Assembly: GCA_029216955.1 (NCBI GenBank)
Contig: JANAVB010003400.1
Location: 19,833,138-19,897,137, forward strand
Length of the DNA stretch: 64,000 nucleotides
Source of the DNA: Iris pallida
Taxonomy: Eukaryota > Streptophyta > Magnoliopsida > Asparagales > Iridaceae
Reading direction: 5' to 3'
The notes under the pieces were generated by a model. It did no database searches. It was not told the origin of the DNA and saw nothing but the letters and a program-made list of their open reading frames with translations. Shown piece after piece: positions 1 through 11,300 of this stretch. Numbering within the stretch: position 1 is the stretch's first letter; every line of letters starts with the position of its first letter. Made by a program: the position numbers and the translations under genes.

Positions 1-59
1 TGCAATAGGGAACTAGAAATAATATAACAAAATTTTGTGGCGTGTATGTTGTTGAGGAC

Positions 60-239
60 CTTGAATGTCATCATGTTGAATAAAGAAACCTTTCCACCAG
101 ATGCAGACATAACATAGGAATTGTTCTTTGACAAAGCAATACATGCAGTTGATTCTTCGGAATTGCTATCATTTGTCTCATTGGCCACATAAGAATGCCA
201 TTTGTTGGTTGCCACAACTGGGTACAACAATGCAGTAGA
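60..239 (-). pseudogene. TOPLESS-like WD40 corepressor exon remnant
   Basis: Read on the minus strand, the segment encodes QLWQPTNGILM in one frame and then, after an apparent 2-nt insertion, a second frame containing ACIALSKNNSYVMSASGGKV and SLFNMMTFK. These closely match a conserved stretch in the WD40 part of the TOPLESS/TPR corepressors, which bind EAR-motif repressors in the nucleus. The segment has an acceptor-like pyrimidine-AG at its upstream end (240-241) and a donor-like AAG/GT at its downstream end (58-59). It therefore looks like a genomic exon with introns, not a processed copy. The frameshift and a second disturbed stretch upstream of QLWQP argue for a pseudogene or captured fragment. 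I found no other TOPLESS exons up to the copia element. The domain identification is from memory. Confidence 0.72.
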
Positions 240-1118
240 CTGAAGAAGCATAATAAGAACCGAAATCAAGTTTGGTAAAAAAATATCATTCTTATACTTA
301 GGAGCTAATGTACACTTGGAATGGGTTATATTCTTGAAAGCTGCTTCAGTAACACATTTCTATGTAGTAGTCACAAAATCATGAATACAGAGGAACATAG
401 TTCGAATTGGAATAATGTCCACATTGACAAGCATAAGAGTATAACAACAAACGTATAACAAATAAGAAACTAAATGAAGGTGTGAAAAGTGGTAAAAAAC
501 AATAAAATTATTCTTTTTGTGGCCGGACTCGACCAAAAAAATCTGAAAATAGTTACCGCAAAATTCATGTATAACACATGAGAATTTACACTAACTCAAA
601 AATACTTTCAGCAGTAAACATTCCAAATAGCAATCAATCAAGCAAAAGAGAGAATCCGCTAGGTTGGACTAGAAAAGGGAATTCTCCAAAGCCTAAGTAT
701 TTATGTCCTACAGAAGTAGATTATTAAATGTCTTCATAACATCATTTACAAGTAATTAGTGCAAACTAACTAAATAAAATCTTTTACATGTGGCCAATAA
801 ACAAATGAAAAGTTGCATCACAAGAAGAGTATTTCTATATCGCCAAGTTCTGAGTTACATACCCCGTAAGTTATCGGCATTATGAACTAATCTCCATCAG
901 TCACAAACCTCTGAGTGACTTCAGGTACATAGTGACGCCAAGTCTTTGAGCATAGTCTTCAAATTCCTTGACGTCGCTAGACCAGGTATGAATAATAAAT
1001 CAAGTGCATTTTGCACAGGTTTCCTATACTTAAGAGGAGAAAAAACAATAACCAATCAAATAGGAGTTGTAGCGCAATTACCTATAGGAGTAGTACATTA
1101 CTATAAAAAAGTGAAAGA
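240..1118. other. Flanking DNA, nothing recognised
   Basis: AT-rich sequence upstream (minus strand) of the TOPLESS-like exon and left of the copia insertion. It may be intron or intergenic sequence of the decayed host locus. The only open frame is a 76-codon one at 946-1176 that runs into the LTR, and I do not believe it is coding. Confidence 0.6.
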
Positions 1119-1523
1119 AATTATGTTGGTGCTCTTGCTCCTTGACATGAAGAGCTTGCTCTCACATGCTTTGTAAAGTTTTGTCCCACATTGGAAAAGC
1201 ACCATGAGTTATCTCAACATATATAGTATGTGTTGTTGGATATGCACATGGGGTGGTGACCCTAAGGAGGGAACCATGTGGGTGATTTTACTAAGAAGAA
1301 AATGATTAATTCCAACAAGGACGTAAGTTGATTTTGTTGTGCGGGTTCGGACTCGACACGGACTCCAGGTTGTCTCGTACATGCATGGAAGTGTTCGGGG
1401 GGAAGGCGTGGCTAGCACTCGACTTTGTGATTATGGGATGATGTAAACATCAAACTCTATTTTAGAGTATTGGTGTTTTAGTCCCACATCGGATATGAGA
1501 GATGGTGAGGCCTCACTCCACTC

Positions 1524-1531
1524 TATAAATA
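1524..1531 (+). promoter_or_regulatory. TATA box of the copia 5' LTR
   Basis: TATAAATA within a conserved block shared by both LTRs. The matching copy in the 3' LTR is at 7409-7416. Confidence 0.8.
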
Positions 1532-1839
1532 GAGCCCCCTTGCCTCCTTTCCAAGATGCACAAAGAAGAGAGTTAAGGGAGTCCGTAAAGTTCAGGAAGC
1601 CCGTTCTAGTCACAAATATTGACTGACGAGCGTTCCAGAAGTTCTCTTGAACTGCTGGTTCCTGGAAGCGGATCGTATAGAGGCGAATCTTGCTTTGAGC
1701 ATGGTGTTTTTTACACCCCAACGGATTTAATCATCCTCTTCTTCTTCTTCTTCTTCTTCTTCTGTTTCTATGTAACTCATTTTTCAGGTTTTAAAGCACC
1801 TACTGAGTAGGGAGGCCTAACTTTGTTCTTGAGATCTAT

Positions 1840-1990
1840 CTCATTTGTGGCACCTACTGTGTAGGCTTGCTAAACTCCTCATTTGTGGTACCTACTATGT
1901 AGGCTTGCTAAACTCCCTCATTTGTGGTACCTACTGTGTAGGCTTGCTAAACTCCTCATTGTGGCACCTACTGTGTAGGCTTGCTGAATT
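1840..1990 (+). repeat. Four tandem ~38-bp units in the copia 5' LTR
   Basis: Each unit reads approximately CTCATTTGTGG, then a three-to-five-base variable stretch, CTACTGTGTAGGCTTGCT and AAACTC. A diverged half unit precedes them near 1797-1830. Within a unit, CCTACTGTGTAGG is nearly palindromic. The 3' LTR has three units, which explains most of the length difference between the LTRs. Confidence 0.9.
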
Positions 1991-2049
1991 CCTATTTTCC
2001 ATCTATATCCATGCCTCGGGACTAACAATCTCAAAGCAAGATTAGTACG

Positions 2050-2874
2050 ATGGAAAACATTAATGCTTCACTCCTCCAAACTGACTACTACAAGTTGGAA
2101 AAGTTTGATGGAGAGCATTATCAAGTCTGGAAGAAGAAGGTCTTTCTCACCCTTCAACTCCGAGACGTTGATCACGTGCTCTTTGAAGAGGAACCTACTG
2201 TTCCAGATACTAGTCTGTTGCTGATATAACTGCGGCTACTAACTTCAGCCAAATGGAGAAGGGAGAATAGCATTTGTAGGCTTCTGATCCTAAATGCTAT
2301 GGAGGATTCCCTAACAGAATCCTACTCAAAGAAGGATAGTGCCAGAGAAATATGGGAGTCTGTGGAAAAGCTGTACGAGGAAGACAAAAATAGGAGCAAG
2401 ATATTTTGTCGAAAAATATCACAAGTGGCTCTTTGAAGACGAGAAGGCGATGCTTCCTCAAGTGAATGAGTTTCTGAAACTTCGTCAAAACTGGACGATG
2501 AAAAGATGTCCCTCGTCGACAAGTTTGTCGTTGGAGGGATCGTCTCAAAACTTCCTGCTGGATGGAATCGTTCTATGCAAGAATGCATTGAAAGAAACTC
2601 GAGATCAGTCTGGAAGATCTCTTGCAAGAAATCCACGTTGAGGACGAGATGCGTTCTCAACAAAGATGGACGCTTTGGCCGAGGCCAATCTGGTGCAGAT
2701 AGAAACTCCAAGGGGAAGCATACGGCTTCTCACCACAAGAAAGACTTCACTAATCTGAAAGTAAAGGGACCGTCTTTCAAACAGAAGAAGCCCAAGTCCA
2801 ATGTGACTTATTTTAACTGTGGCAAGAAGGGCCACTACAAGAGTGAATGTAGATCCAAGCCCAAGCAGTCATAG
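2050..2874 (+). pseudogene. copia gag (nucleocapsid polyprotein), degenerate
   Basis: The frame opens at an ATG 23 bp after the LTR with MENINASLLQTDYYKLEKFD and continues with HYQVWKKKVFLTLQL, the typical start of a copia Gag of the UBN2 type. It is stopped after about 60 codons near 2228 and continues in other frames. The last piece (2506-2874) ends with a nucleocapsid zinc knuckle in which the first cysteine is replaced by tyrosine: YFNCGKKGHYKSEC instead of C-x2-C-x4-H-x4-C. Gag would package element RNA in cytoplasmic particles. With an early stop, frameshifts and a damaged knuckle, this copy should be non-functional. Confidence 0.85.
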
Positions 2875-2897
2875 CAAGGTGAGCCTAATAAGGTTTA

Positions 2898-5800
2898 TTG
2901 ATTACTGACGGTATTGCTATAATTGCTCAGGTCACTTCGGTGGGGGCTGACTCTGACTGGTGGGTAGACACTGGTGCCACCTGCCATGTCTGCTCAAGCA
3001 AGAAATGGTTCACCACATACCAGCAAACCTCTGAGAAGGTGATGGTGGCGAACCAGACACAAGAAGTTTCAAGGGACTGGGATGGTGGAGCTGAAGCTGA
3101 CATCGGGAAAACTCTGACGCTTCAAGGTGTGAAACATGTTCCCATGATTGCCAAGAACCTGATCTCTGGATGCCTGCTCTGCAATGCAGGCCTGAGGATG
3201 GACATCAATGCTGGCCAGATGGTGATGTCCCTGAAAGGAATGTACTTCAGAAAAGCTTTCTATATCGAAGGAATGTTTAAACTCCAGCTTGTAACCCAGT
3301 CAGAGAACAATAATACAATTTCTAATTCTGCTTATACTCTTGAGTTTGTGGCATAATAGACTAGGACATGTCCATTGTAAAAGGATAAACAAATGTCTAG
3401 TCTAGGACTTATCTCAAAATGTGGGAGAAAGGTGGAGAAATTTGAAGTGTGTGCTCCGACTAAGATCACAAGAAATCCTTTCATCGGGTCAATCGAAGCA
3501 CAGATCTTCTGGAGTTGGTGCACTCCGATATCTATGACTTCAAACAATTCTCCACGAAGGCCGGGATGCAGTATTTCATAACCTTCATCGATGACTTCTC
3601 AAAGTACACGTTCGTCTACTTGATAAAAATAAAAGATGAAGCATTCGTGAAGTTCAAGGAGTCTAGGGCTGAAGCTGAAAGGCAAACTGGACAACAACTC
3701 AAGAGGTTGAGGAGTGATCGAGGCAGAGAATATCGATCTCATGATTTCACATCGTTCTGCAAAGAACATGGAATCATCAACGAGACTACTGCTCCGTATT
3801 CTCCTCAGTCCAACGGAGTAGCAGAAAGAAAGAACAGAACGTTGAAAGAGATGATAAACTCAATGTTGTTAACTGCGGATCTTCCAAAGTACTTTTGGGG
3901 AGAAGTTGCATTGACGACCACATTCATTCTAAACAGAGTACCGTATGCCACTTCTGATATTACTTCTCATGAACTCTGGTTCAAAGTCAGACCTAACTTG
4001 AATATCATTCGAGTGTGGGGGTGTTTGGCATACGTAAACTTCCGGATCTGAAGATTCAGAAACTCGGAACAAGGACTACGAAGACGATCTTCTTGGGGTA
4101 TGCCGAGAAGATGACGCTCGAAGATTCCTTGACTTGGAGTCTAACCATGTCATCGAATCTCGTAACGCGGAGTACTTTGAAAACAAGTTTGCAAGGCACA
4201 AAATATTGTTCTCGCAGATATTTCGGAGAATAATGATGGTGCAAAGGAAGCTGAGGTTTCCAACGATGTCGTAGTCCAAGAAAAATTATTGTTGATGAAA
4301 CAATGTTTGAACCATAACTCAAAGAGCCGTCAGCCAAGCGAGTGAGGAGACCAAAGGACTTCGGAGATGACTTTGTCACCTATCATGTAGAAGCAGATCC
4401 GCTTACCTATGATGAGGCGATGAAGACCAGAGATGCTATCTTCTGAAAGAAGGCAGTGAATGACGAGTATGACTCTATCACCTCCAATAACACATGGGTG
4501 TTAGTAGATCTACCTGAAGGAGCAAAACCCATCGGATGTAAATGGATCTTCAAGAAGAAGATGAAGGCAGATGGAACTATTGACAAGTTTAAGGCCAGGC
4601 TGGTAGCCAAGAGATTTTCTCAGAAACAGGGGATAGACTACTTTGACACATACGCTCCAGTAGCGCGGATGACCACCATCATAATATTAATTGCTCTAGC
4701 AGCAATACATAAGTTGGTAATACATCAGATGGATGTAAAGACAGTATTTCTGAATGGCGAGCTAACGAAGAGATATACATGCAACAACCAGATGGATTTA
4801 TCATCAAAGGTCTTGAAGATAAAGTCTGCAAGTTGGTGAAATTATTATACAGTTTGAAGCAAGCTCCCAAGATGTGGCATGAGAAGTTTGACAAGTTATT
4901 AGATCAAACGGCTACAGAGTTAGCGAGACGGACAAGTATGTTTACACGAAGTTTGCTGATGGAAGAGGAGTCAACGTTTGTCTGTACGTGGATGACATGC
5001 TAATCCTAGGAACGGATATATACAAGTCACGGAGACAAAAAAGTTCTTCTCAACCAAGTTCAGTATGAAGGACTTAGGGGATGCAGATATCATCTTGGAT
5101 ATAAGATCATCCGAAAAGACACTGGAGTGGCGCTGTCACAATCTCATTACATTGAGAAGATGCTCACATGCTAAGGGTATCAGGATCTTCCAGGGATCGA
5201 TACGCCATACAGGTGTGATTAGAAGCTGAAGCCAAATTCGAGGGAAAGCCTCAGGCAGCTGGAGTATTCTAACGTTATCGAGAGTTTGATGTACGAAACT
5301 ACTGCCACAAGTCCTGACATAACTTTCGTCGTAGGAATGCTGAGTCGGTTCACAAACAACCCAGGCATTGAGAACTGGAAAGCTGTAAAGCGGGTGATGA
5401 GATATCTCAAGAAGACTCAGACATATGCACTGCACTACAATGGGTATCCGACGGTAGTGGAAGGCTTCAGTGATGCTAGTTGGTGTTCAGAGGTAGAAGC
5501 GAGAGATCCACAGGTGGATACATCTTTTCCTTGGATGGAGCTGCTATATCGTGGAAGTCGAAGAAGCAGACTATACTCTCTCGTTCCTCCATGGAATCTG
5601 AGTTCTATACACTAGAAGCTGTAGCAGATGAAGCATGGCTTCGGGCTCATGTATAATCTTCCAGTGGTTGGAGCTCAGATACCGGCGGTACCGATATACT
5701 GTGACAACCAGGCGACTACAGCAGTAGCATCAAATGACCTCTTCAACGGAAAGAAGAGAACTGTGCGGCTGAAGCACAGAGCAATAAAAGATCTCATTAA

Positions 5801-5951
5801 AAGGGGAACTATTGCTGTAATTAATGTTTGGAGTCAGGAGAACTTGGCGAATCCGTTCACAAAGGGCCTCAAGCGCCAGCTGGTCGATGCCACAGCAAGA
5901 AAAATGGGCTTGAAGGCATTCTTATATTGTATCTGTGTAATCCTACCATAA
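2898..5951 (+). pseudogene. copia pol (PR-INT-RT-RNase H), multiply broken
   Basis: The order of segments is as follows. Protease with WWVDTGATCHV (2898-3356). A broken integrase zinc region. Integrase core at 3515-4051 with HSDIYD, LRSDRGREY and NGVAERKNRTLKE, the expected D, D and E positions. RT at 4456-4839 with VLVDLPEGAKPIGCKWIFKK and DYFDTYAPVAR. A shifted RT frame at 4779-5003 with KLLYSLKQAPKMWHEKF, after which the YVDD-type motif is in yet another frame. RNase H at 5286-5951 with YCDNQATTAVAS and KHRAIKDLI. Segments are separated by stops (for example 3354-3356) and frameshifts near 4030, 4800, 4985, 5215 and 5560. It is a dead polyprotein with recognisable catalytic motifs. Confidence 0.92.
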
Positions 5952-6997
5952 AATTTTATGCTATTAGTTCAAAGAGAAATCTACTAGGCATCTAGCTTTT
6001 GGTTCAAGGGAGGACCACTGATTGGGAAAATATCAGGTAACAGTGGGTACATAGTCTTGAGGGACATGGAAGGAATACGAACCTATAACCACTATTGTCT
6101 ACTATAGTTCTCTGCGGAGAATATGTCCTGTGGAGAGTATAGCTTAAACGCCTTAATGAGTTCTCTGACAGAGTAAATGTCTGTTGTGCTTTAAAGGAAG
6201 CACGGTAGCGCAGCACTACAAAGGAGCTCATGGACTCCATGCTACAGTAGGGTGACACCACAATGAGGTTTCCTGATAGGGGTAATGCCTCGGCTTAGCA
6301 AGCCATGTCACTACGGCGTAGCACCGCTTATAGGCAGGTAGCCTAATGTTGTATATTATAAATAAAGAGTGGTAGATATCACTACAAAGAGACCAGTGTC
6401 CTCATGTTACAGTGGCATAACACCATGAAGAGGTACCAGGTAGGGTAAAGCCTCGGCTTCGCAAGCCATGTCATAGCGACGTAATACTGCATGGAAGCGC
6501 AAGGCTTCTTGCTGGGTAGTTTGGCACTACAAAGAGGCTTGTGACCTCATGCTACAGTAGTATGACTCTACGATGAGGTACCCAGTTAGGGATAAAGCCT
6601 CGGCTTTAAGCCATGTCATAGCGGCGTAGCATCGCACGGAAGCGCAAGGCTTCATGCCAAGGACTCTTTAAAAGAACTCACCTAGAGTGTATAGATAGAG
6701 ATACAGGCCGTCTCTTGAGGGTAAACTTGTAGACGCCTAAAATACATACACCGAAACCAGGCTAGCACATGGCCTTTAATGTGCACCCAGAAGCACATAT
6801 AACTATACTTTGTGAGTGGAAAGAATTACAATTGTGGTGCAGAATTCAAGGCATAGTACATTCTTGTATTGCATTGTTATTTAACCCATGCAGGAAGATT
6901 CAAGTCGTCAGCGACATCTATCATAATGCAAAATGGACAGTTACTGTGGTGAACGCTCAACCCTAGACACATATATATGATGAGATATGTAGGGGAT
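5952..6997 (+). other. Long noncoding spacer between RNase H and 3' LTR
   Basis: About 1 kb without a credible gene. It contains three diverged tandem units (listed separately) and ends in a purine-rich stretch AGGGGA just before the 3' LTR, the likely polypurine tract. The 65-codon frame at 6769-6966 has no recognisable features. Confidence 0.75.
6215..6660 (+). repeat. Three diverged tandem units of 135-166 bp in the copia 3' spacer
   Basis: The units start at 6215, 6381 and 6526, each with ACTACAAAG. Each then carries, in order, CTCATGCTACAGT, a T/AGACxCxAxxATGAGGTA stretch, AAAGCCTCGGCTT, AAGCCATGTCATAGCGGCGTA, and (units 2 and 3) GGAAGCGCAAGGCTTC. GCCTCGGC, AGCCATGTC and GAAGCGCAAGGCTTC suggest local hairpins. 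Confidence 0.85.
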
Positions 6998-7873
6998 TGT
7001 TGGTGCTCTTGCTCCTTGACACGAAGAGAGCTTGCTCTCAACATGCTTTGTAAAGTTTAGTCCCACATTGGAAAAGCACCATGAGTTATCTCAACATATA
7101 TATGAGTATGTGTTGTTGGGATATGCACATAGGATGGTGACCCTAAGGAGGGAACCATGTGGGTGATTTTACTAAGAGGAAAATGATTAATTTCAATAAG
7201 GACGTAAGTTAATTTTTGTTGTGCGGGCTCGAACTCGACACGGACTCCAGGTTGTCTCGTGCATGCATGGGAGTGTTCGGGGGGAAGGCGTGGGCTAGCA
7301 CTCGACTATGTTGATTGTGGGATGATGTAAAACATCAAACTCTATTTTAGAGTATTGGTGTTTTAGTCCCACATCGGATATGAGAGATGGTGAGGCCTCA
7401 CTCCACTCTATAAATAGAGCCCCCTTGCCTCCTTTCTAAGATGCACCAAAGAAGAGAGTTAAGGGAGTCCGTAAAGTTCAGGAAGCCCATTCAAGTCACA
7501 AATATTGACTGACGAGCGTTCCAGAAGTTCTCTTGAACTTGCTGGTTCCTGGAAGCGGATCGTATAGAGGCGAATCTTGCTTTGAGCAACGGTGTTTTTA
7601 CACCCCAGCAGATTTAATCCTCCTCCTCTTCTTCTTCTTCTTCTTCTGTTTCTCTGTAACTCGTTCTTCAGGTTTTAAGGTACCTACTGAGTAGGAAGGC
7701 CTAACTTTGTTCTTGAGATCTATCTCATTTGTGGCGTCTACTGTGTAGGCTTGCTAAACTCCTCATTTGTGGTTCCTACTGTGTAGGCTTGCTAAACTCC
7801 TCATTTGTGGCACCCACTGTGTAGGCTTGCTGAATTCATGTTTTCCATCTATATCCACGCCTTGGGACTAACA
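6998..7873 (+). repeat. 3' LTR of the copia element (876 bp)
   Basis: Matches 1124-2027 with scattered substitutions and small indels. It has a TATA box at 7409-7416 and three tandem ~38-bp units at 7724-7838. The scattered differences from the 5' LTR show the insertion is not recent. Confidence 0.93.
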
Positions 7874-7878
7874 AATTA

Positions 7879-10729
7879 GATATGCTATCGACTGACGACT
7901 GCACTAATATGATAGAGGAAGTTCCCTTAACAGAGCTGAATTTAGAAGGATTCATCTACTTGGTCCAACAAGCTAATAAGAGCTTCATTGCTATTGTGAT
8001 TGTTGGATTTTAATACAAAATGTATGCTTAGAAAGCAGTTAAAAGAAATTATTTAACTTTTGACGCGTTATTCTGATACTTTGCTTACCATCTTCAACAT
8101 GTTTTGTGACCACCTTGCAAAGAGCCTAGAAAGAACCAAAAGGGATCAAACTCGAGAGTAAAGCATAAGAGAAAAACGACTAAAATGTATTATAGAATCA
8201 GCTTACCTACGTATTCTCCTTGGCCAGTCTGTAAACAAGTAGGTGACACAAATAAAAGTAATCCACCAGCAACATCAGAGAAAATAACATCAAACATCCA
8301 ACTATTATACGATATTTTGTAGGATGCCTAGCATCTTCGACAAATGGGAATAACATTTGTACGTTTCTTTGCCTTATTTACTAAATTGCTGCCACTTCTA
8401 CACAAAAATTCTACAACATGGTAAAGAAGATAAACCATCAAGGGATTCTTTTTTCCAGTCTAGTTAGTCCCCAGAGTAAAGTATCAATATCTTCATTCAG
8501 GAATTTGTTTAACCATAACATTGTGCACCAAAGCAAACCATGATACCTACGACACATATCGCATACGAATCTGGATCAAGCAGAGAGAAATGTTTGCCAT
8601 ATGGGAATAGTTACATTGCAACTCGAGAAGTTGGAACTACATGTGCAGCATTGAATATCAACACTTTCGTTCTTCCATAAGAAACTAGATTCAAGTTCCT
8701 AAATAATCGCAGCACAATTTTCTTCCAACCTTCCATCTCCCAGAGTAATTATATGCCCTTCGTGACAGTATATGATACATATTAAATATCTTTTTCATCG
8801 TATACGACCCATACTTTATACACGCTCTACCTGATATCATTGTGACAACTTGTTTTAAACTAGGTTATATTTCTGTCTTTATGGAGAACATAAAGACAAA
8901 AATATTGCAATCTCAGACCAAAAGTCATTAACACAGATATTTAACGGAGCTAATTCTTGTTCAAAAGAGTTTGTGGTAGCAGAAAATTAATACCATATTA
9001 ACAAAAAAAAGTAAATTCAATGTATAATGTTATAATGAGAGAGATGAGATACTTCTAGGAGGATCCAACCTTTAACCTTCCCCTTGCCAATTTTTTAAAA
9101 TGTTACTGAGTTCAAATTGGTCTGAATATTTTATATATTGGTCTCTCCAGAACTTTTACCAAAAGGATATATTTTACCCATGCACAAGTAATTGACAAAG
9201 TTACAAATACTATATTGTTTTTTTAATCAAATTTATCTGCCTAGCAATCAATGGCGGTCCGCAGAACTAGCATGTAAAATTATAAGAGGTTTAATTTTAA
9301 GTATAGCTTGAACGATACGATAAAGTATTAATTTTATTATAATTTATTTATCACTTAGTTGTTACATACTTCAAATTCAAACAAGAGAATAAAATATATT
9401 TTAAAAAATCAAACTTTAAAAAAAAATTGGATTGATCTACATTCTGATTGTGTCCTTGTATAGCTATGTCTATGCTAGCAATATTCTACCCTGTAAAGCT
9501 ATACCTCTCAAGGGTAGAAAAGCCACATCGGCTACTTATTACTATGTATAATTTGTTAAAATAAGTATATATAAATATATAATTACACGTAACCTTCAAT
9601 TGGTTGTGTATAATTTTATGTACTACTAACTCATGCTCAAAAGCTTATAACTATCTCAACCACAAAGATATCACATTATCTTTCTTAGTCGATTTTATTA
9701 TGATGAAAAGACTCGGATGATAATGATCTTTTTAAGTAATATGGTCTGTAATGTTTTAACATTTTGTAAAGTGCAATTTGAATTCAAATTGGTCTTCATT
9801 TTTGTGGAAATAACTAAAAAATATTTGAATAGACACTGTAGATGATCTAAAAATGTGTTGAGGGGCTCGTTTTGAAAAAAAAAAGAAAAAGAATTATCAC
9901 TTTGTTCTTCTTAAAGATGAATTTAATAGAGGAGAATCCCTCCTCACTTTCTCTACAGTAAATTGAGTGTGACAGTGACAGAGCAAACAAATTAGATAAA
10001 ATATGAAGAATAAACAAAGCTCATATCTATGCGTCTTTGTTATACAAAGAAGGCATGGTGAGGAGAGGTTGGTAGTTTTCCATGTGTGAGTTTGTTTTCC
10101 CCATGGGAAAAAGTTGGTAGCTTTGTCATTAATTTTCCCTAAAAGTAGATCAAATATTTGTATCTCTATGAGGATTGTAGTCTTCAACGACAAGCTATAA
10201 AATTGTTTCCATGTGTGAGTTATATTTCTTCCTCAAACTTATTTCCTAAAATTTGTCTTAAAATTAGACTTGTCTCTTGTCCTAAGATCATTTTATGAGG
10301 AGAGGAGAAGAGAAGGAGGAAGAGGAGGAGGAAAGAGAGAGAGAGAGAGAGAGATTTACCTTCACTAGAAGAGAGATAGACGCACTCGGCGGAGATCTGC
10401 GGCTTCATCCAGAGGGGAGAGATGGGTGCGGGTTTTTCATTGGGGTGAAAATGAGGGAAATGAAAATTTGTTCCCCCCCCAAACCTATTCCTAACACTTC
10501 CCTGTCACGTGAAATGCACAAGTTACATTTTTTTCTATTAATTTTTTTTTAAAATTTACCAATGGTTTTAAAGTGTTACAAAATAAAAAAAAAGTGTTAT
10601 TTATATTAAATATTATTTTTTTCTATTTATGCTAATGGTTTATTATGTTCCTAACAGTTTTTTTCCATTGTAATTAGTAACAGTAAAAAAAATTTAGTAC
10701 ATGAAAAAAATTGGTGTTGGAAAATTCCC
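7879..10729. other. AT-rich intergenic DNA, no gene seen
   Basis: No convincing open frame, RNA gene or TIR/LTR pair. It resumes the DNA interrupted by the copia element. The 98-codon and shorter frames at 9897-10552 are in low-complexity or AT-rich sequence. Confidence 0.6.
10296..10356 (+). repeat. GA-rich low-complexity tract
   Basis: Imperfect GAGGA repeats ending in a pure GA run (about 10338-10354). It creates charged R/E frames on the plus strand and S/L frames on the minus strand, none of which I accept as coding. Confidence 0.8.
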
Positions 10730-10949
10730 CTTTTGGTGTAGTATAGCAGATCTTGAGGTCGCTGATCGATCAAGATTGCTGGAAACTGTCATCAACTCCT
10801 CGCTGCTTCATGTATAATTTGTGAACCCTGGTTTCTGCCATTAGAGGGTTAGATCACGAGATTAAACCTGTTCATGCTTCATCAATCGATATGCACACCA
10901 ATTCGTCATCATGGAATTTTCCCTGTTGAAGGGTTGTCATTGATACATG

Positions 10950-11300
10950 TGTAGATGACTTGGCTGCACGGCCATGGTTATGTCGCATAGATCAATATGC
11001 GATCCCAGAAATACTGTTTGCAAAAACAAAAGTTTAAATACAAACTAAGAAAAGAAGAAATGTATAACTGACTTCTGGGGAAGTACAACTATAGGAATCT
11101 GATCAGAAGACGATCATTTTATCCCTTGGACTATGCGATGTCGGAGGAGAAAAGCTCTTGAACGTGCTGCAGCAACTTCTCAAGCGATTATGATCATTAG
11201 TGATGCCTTGAAGAGTAATTTTGAACTCTATTTATAGAGTTTTGGAAATAACTGTCAAGTGGTTACACTGATTGGCGTGCAGTCAAAACAGGGCTGATGT
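10950..11300 (-). repeat. Candidate decayed LTR related to that of element A
   Basis: The order TTGGACTATG, a variable stretch, AGCTCTTGAA, a variable stretch, then CTATTTATAGAG (a minus-strand TATA box near 11219-11232) parallels TTGGACTATC, AGCTCTTGAAG and CTATTTATAGTG in A's LTR at 13120-13220. It would be the 3' LTR of minus-strand element B, left of B's convergent gene relic. The ends are not clear and similarity is low, so this is tentative. Confidence 0.38.

Larger units (their letters stand above)
1124..2027 (+). repeat. 5' LTR of the copia element (904 bp)
   Basis: Direct repeat of 6998-7873 with TG...CA ends. It contains a TATA box at 1524-1531 in CTCTATAAATAGAGCCC, so transcription should start roughly 25-35 bp downstream. 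A CTT microsatellite lies near 1737-1763 and four tandem units of about 38 bp lie at 1840-1990. Confidence 0.93.
1124..7873 (+). mobile_element. Ty1/copia LTR retrotransposon, complete but inactive
   Basis: Two direct repeats starting TGTTGGTGCTCTTGCTCC and ending GGGACTAACA bound the element (1124-2027 and 6998-7873). A perfect 5-bp target duplication aatta lies at 1119-1123 and 7874-7878. The internal order gag, protease, integrase, RT, RNase H is that of Ty1/copia. The coding region carries many stops and frameshifts, so the element cannot act on its own. An unusually long noncoding stretch of about 1 kb lies between RNase H and the 3' LTR. No canonical TGGTATCAGAGC primer site follows the 5' LTR, and the primer site is unrecognised. 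The 3' LTR is preceded by a short purine tract, AGGGGA. The RT and integrase wording resembles the Tork-like lineage, but this is a weak call. Confidence 0.95.

Noticed and set aside
1619..2045. Short frames in the copia LTR leader
   Set aside because: They lie on tandem repeats and a CTT microsatellite, differ between the two LTRs, and have no coding features.
10295..10552. Charged R/E-rich frame near 10.3 kb
   Set aside because: Produced by the GA-rich tract; no conserved feature and the frame ends in an AT-rich repeat.
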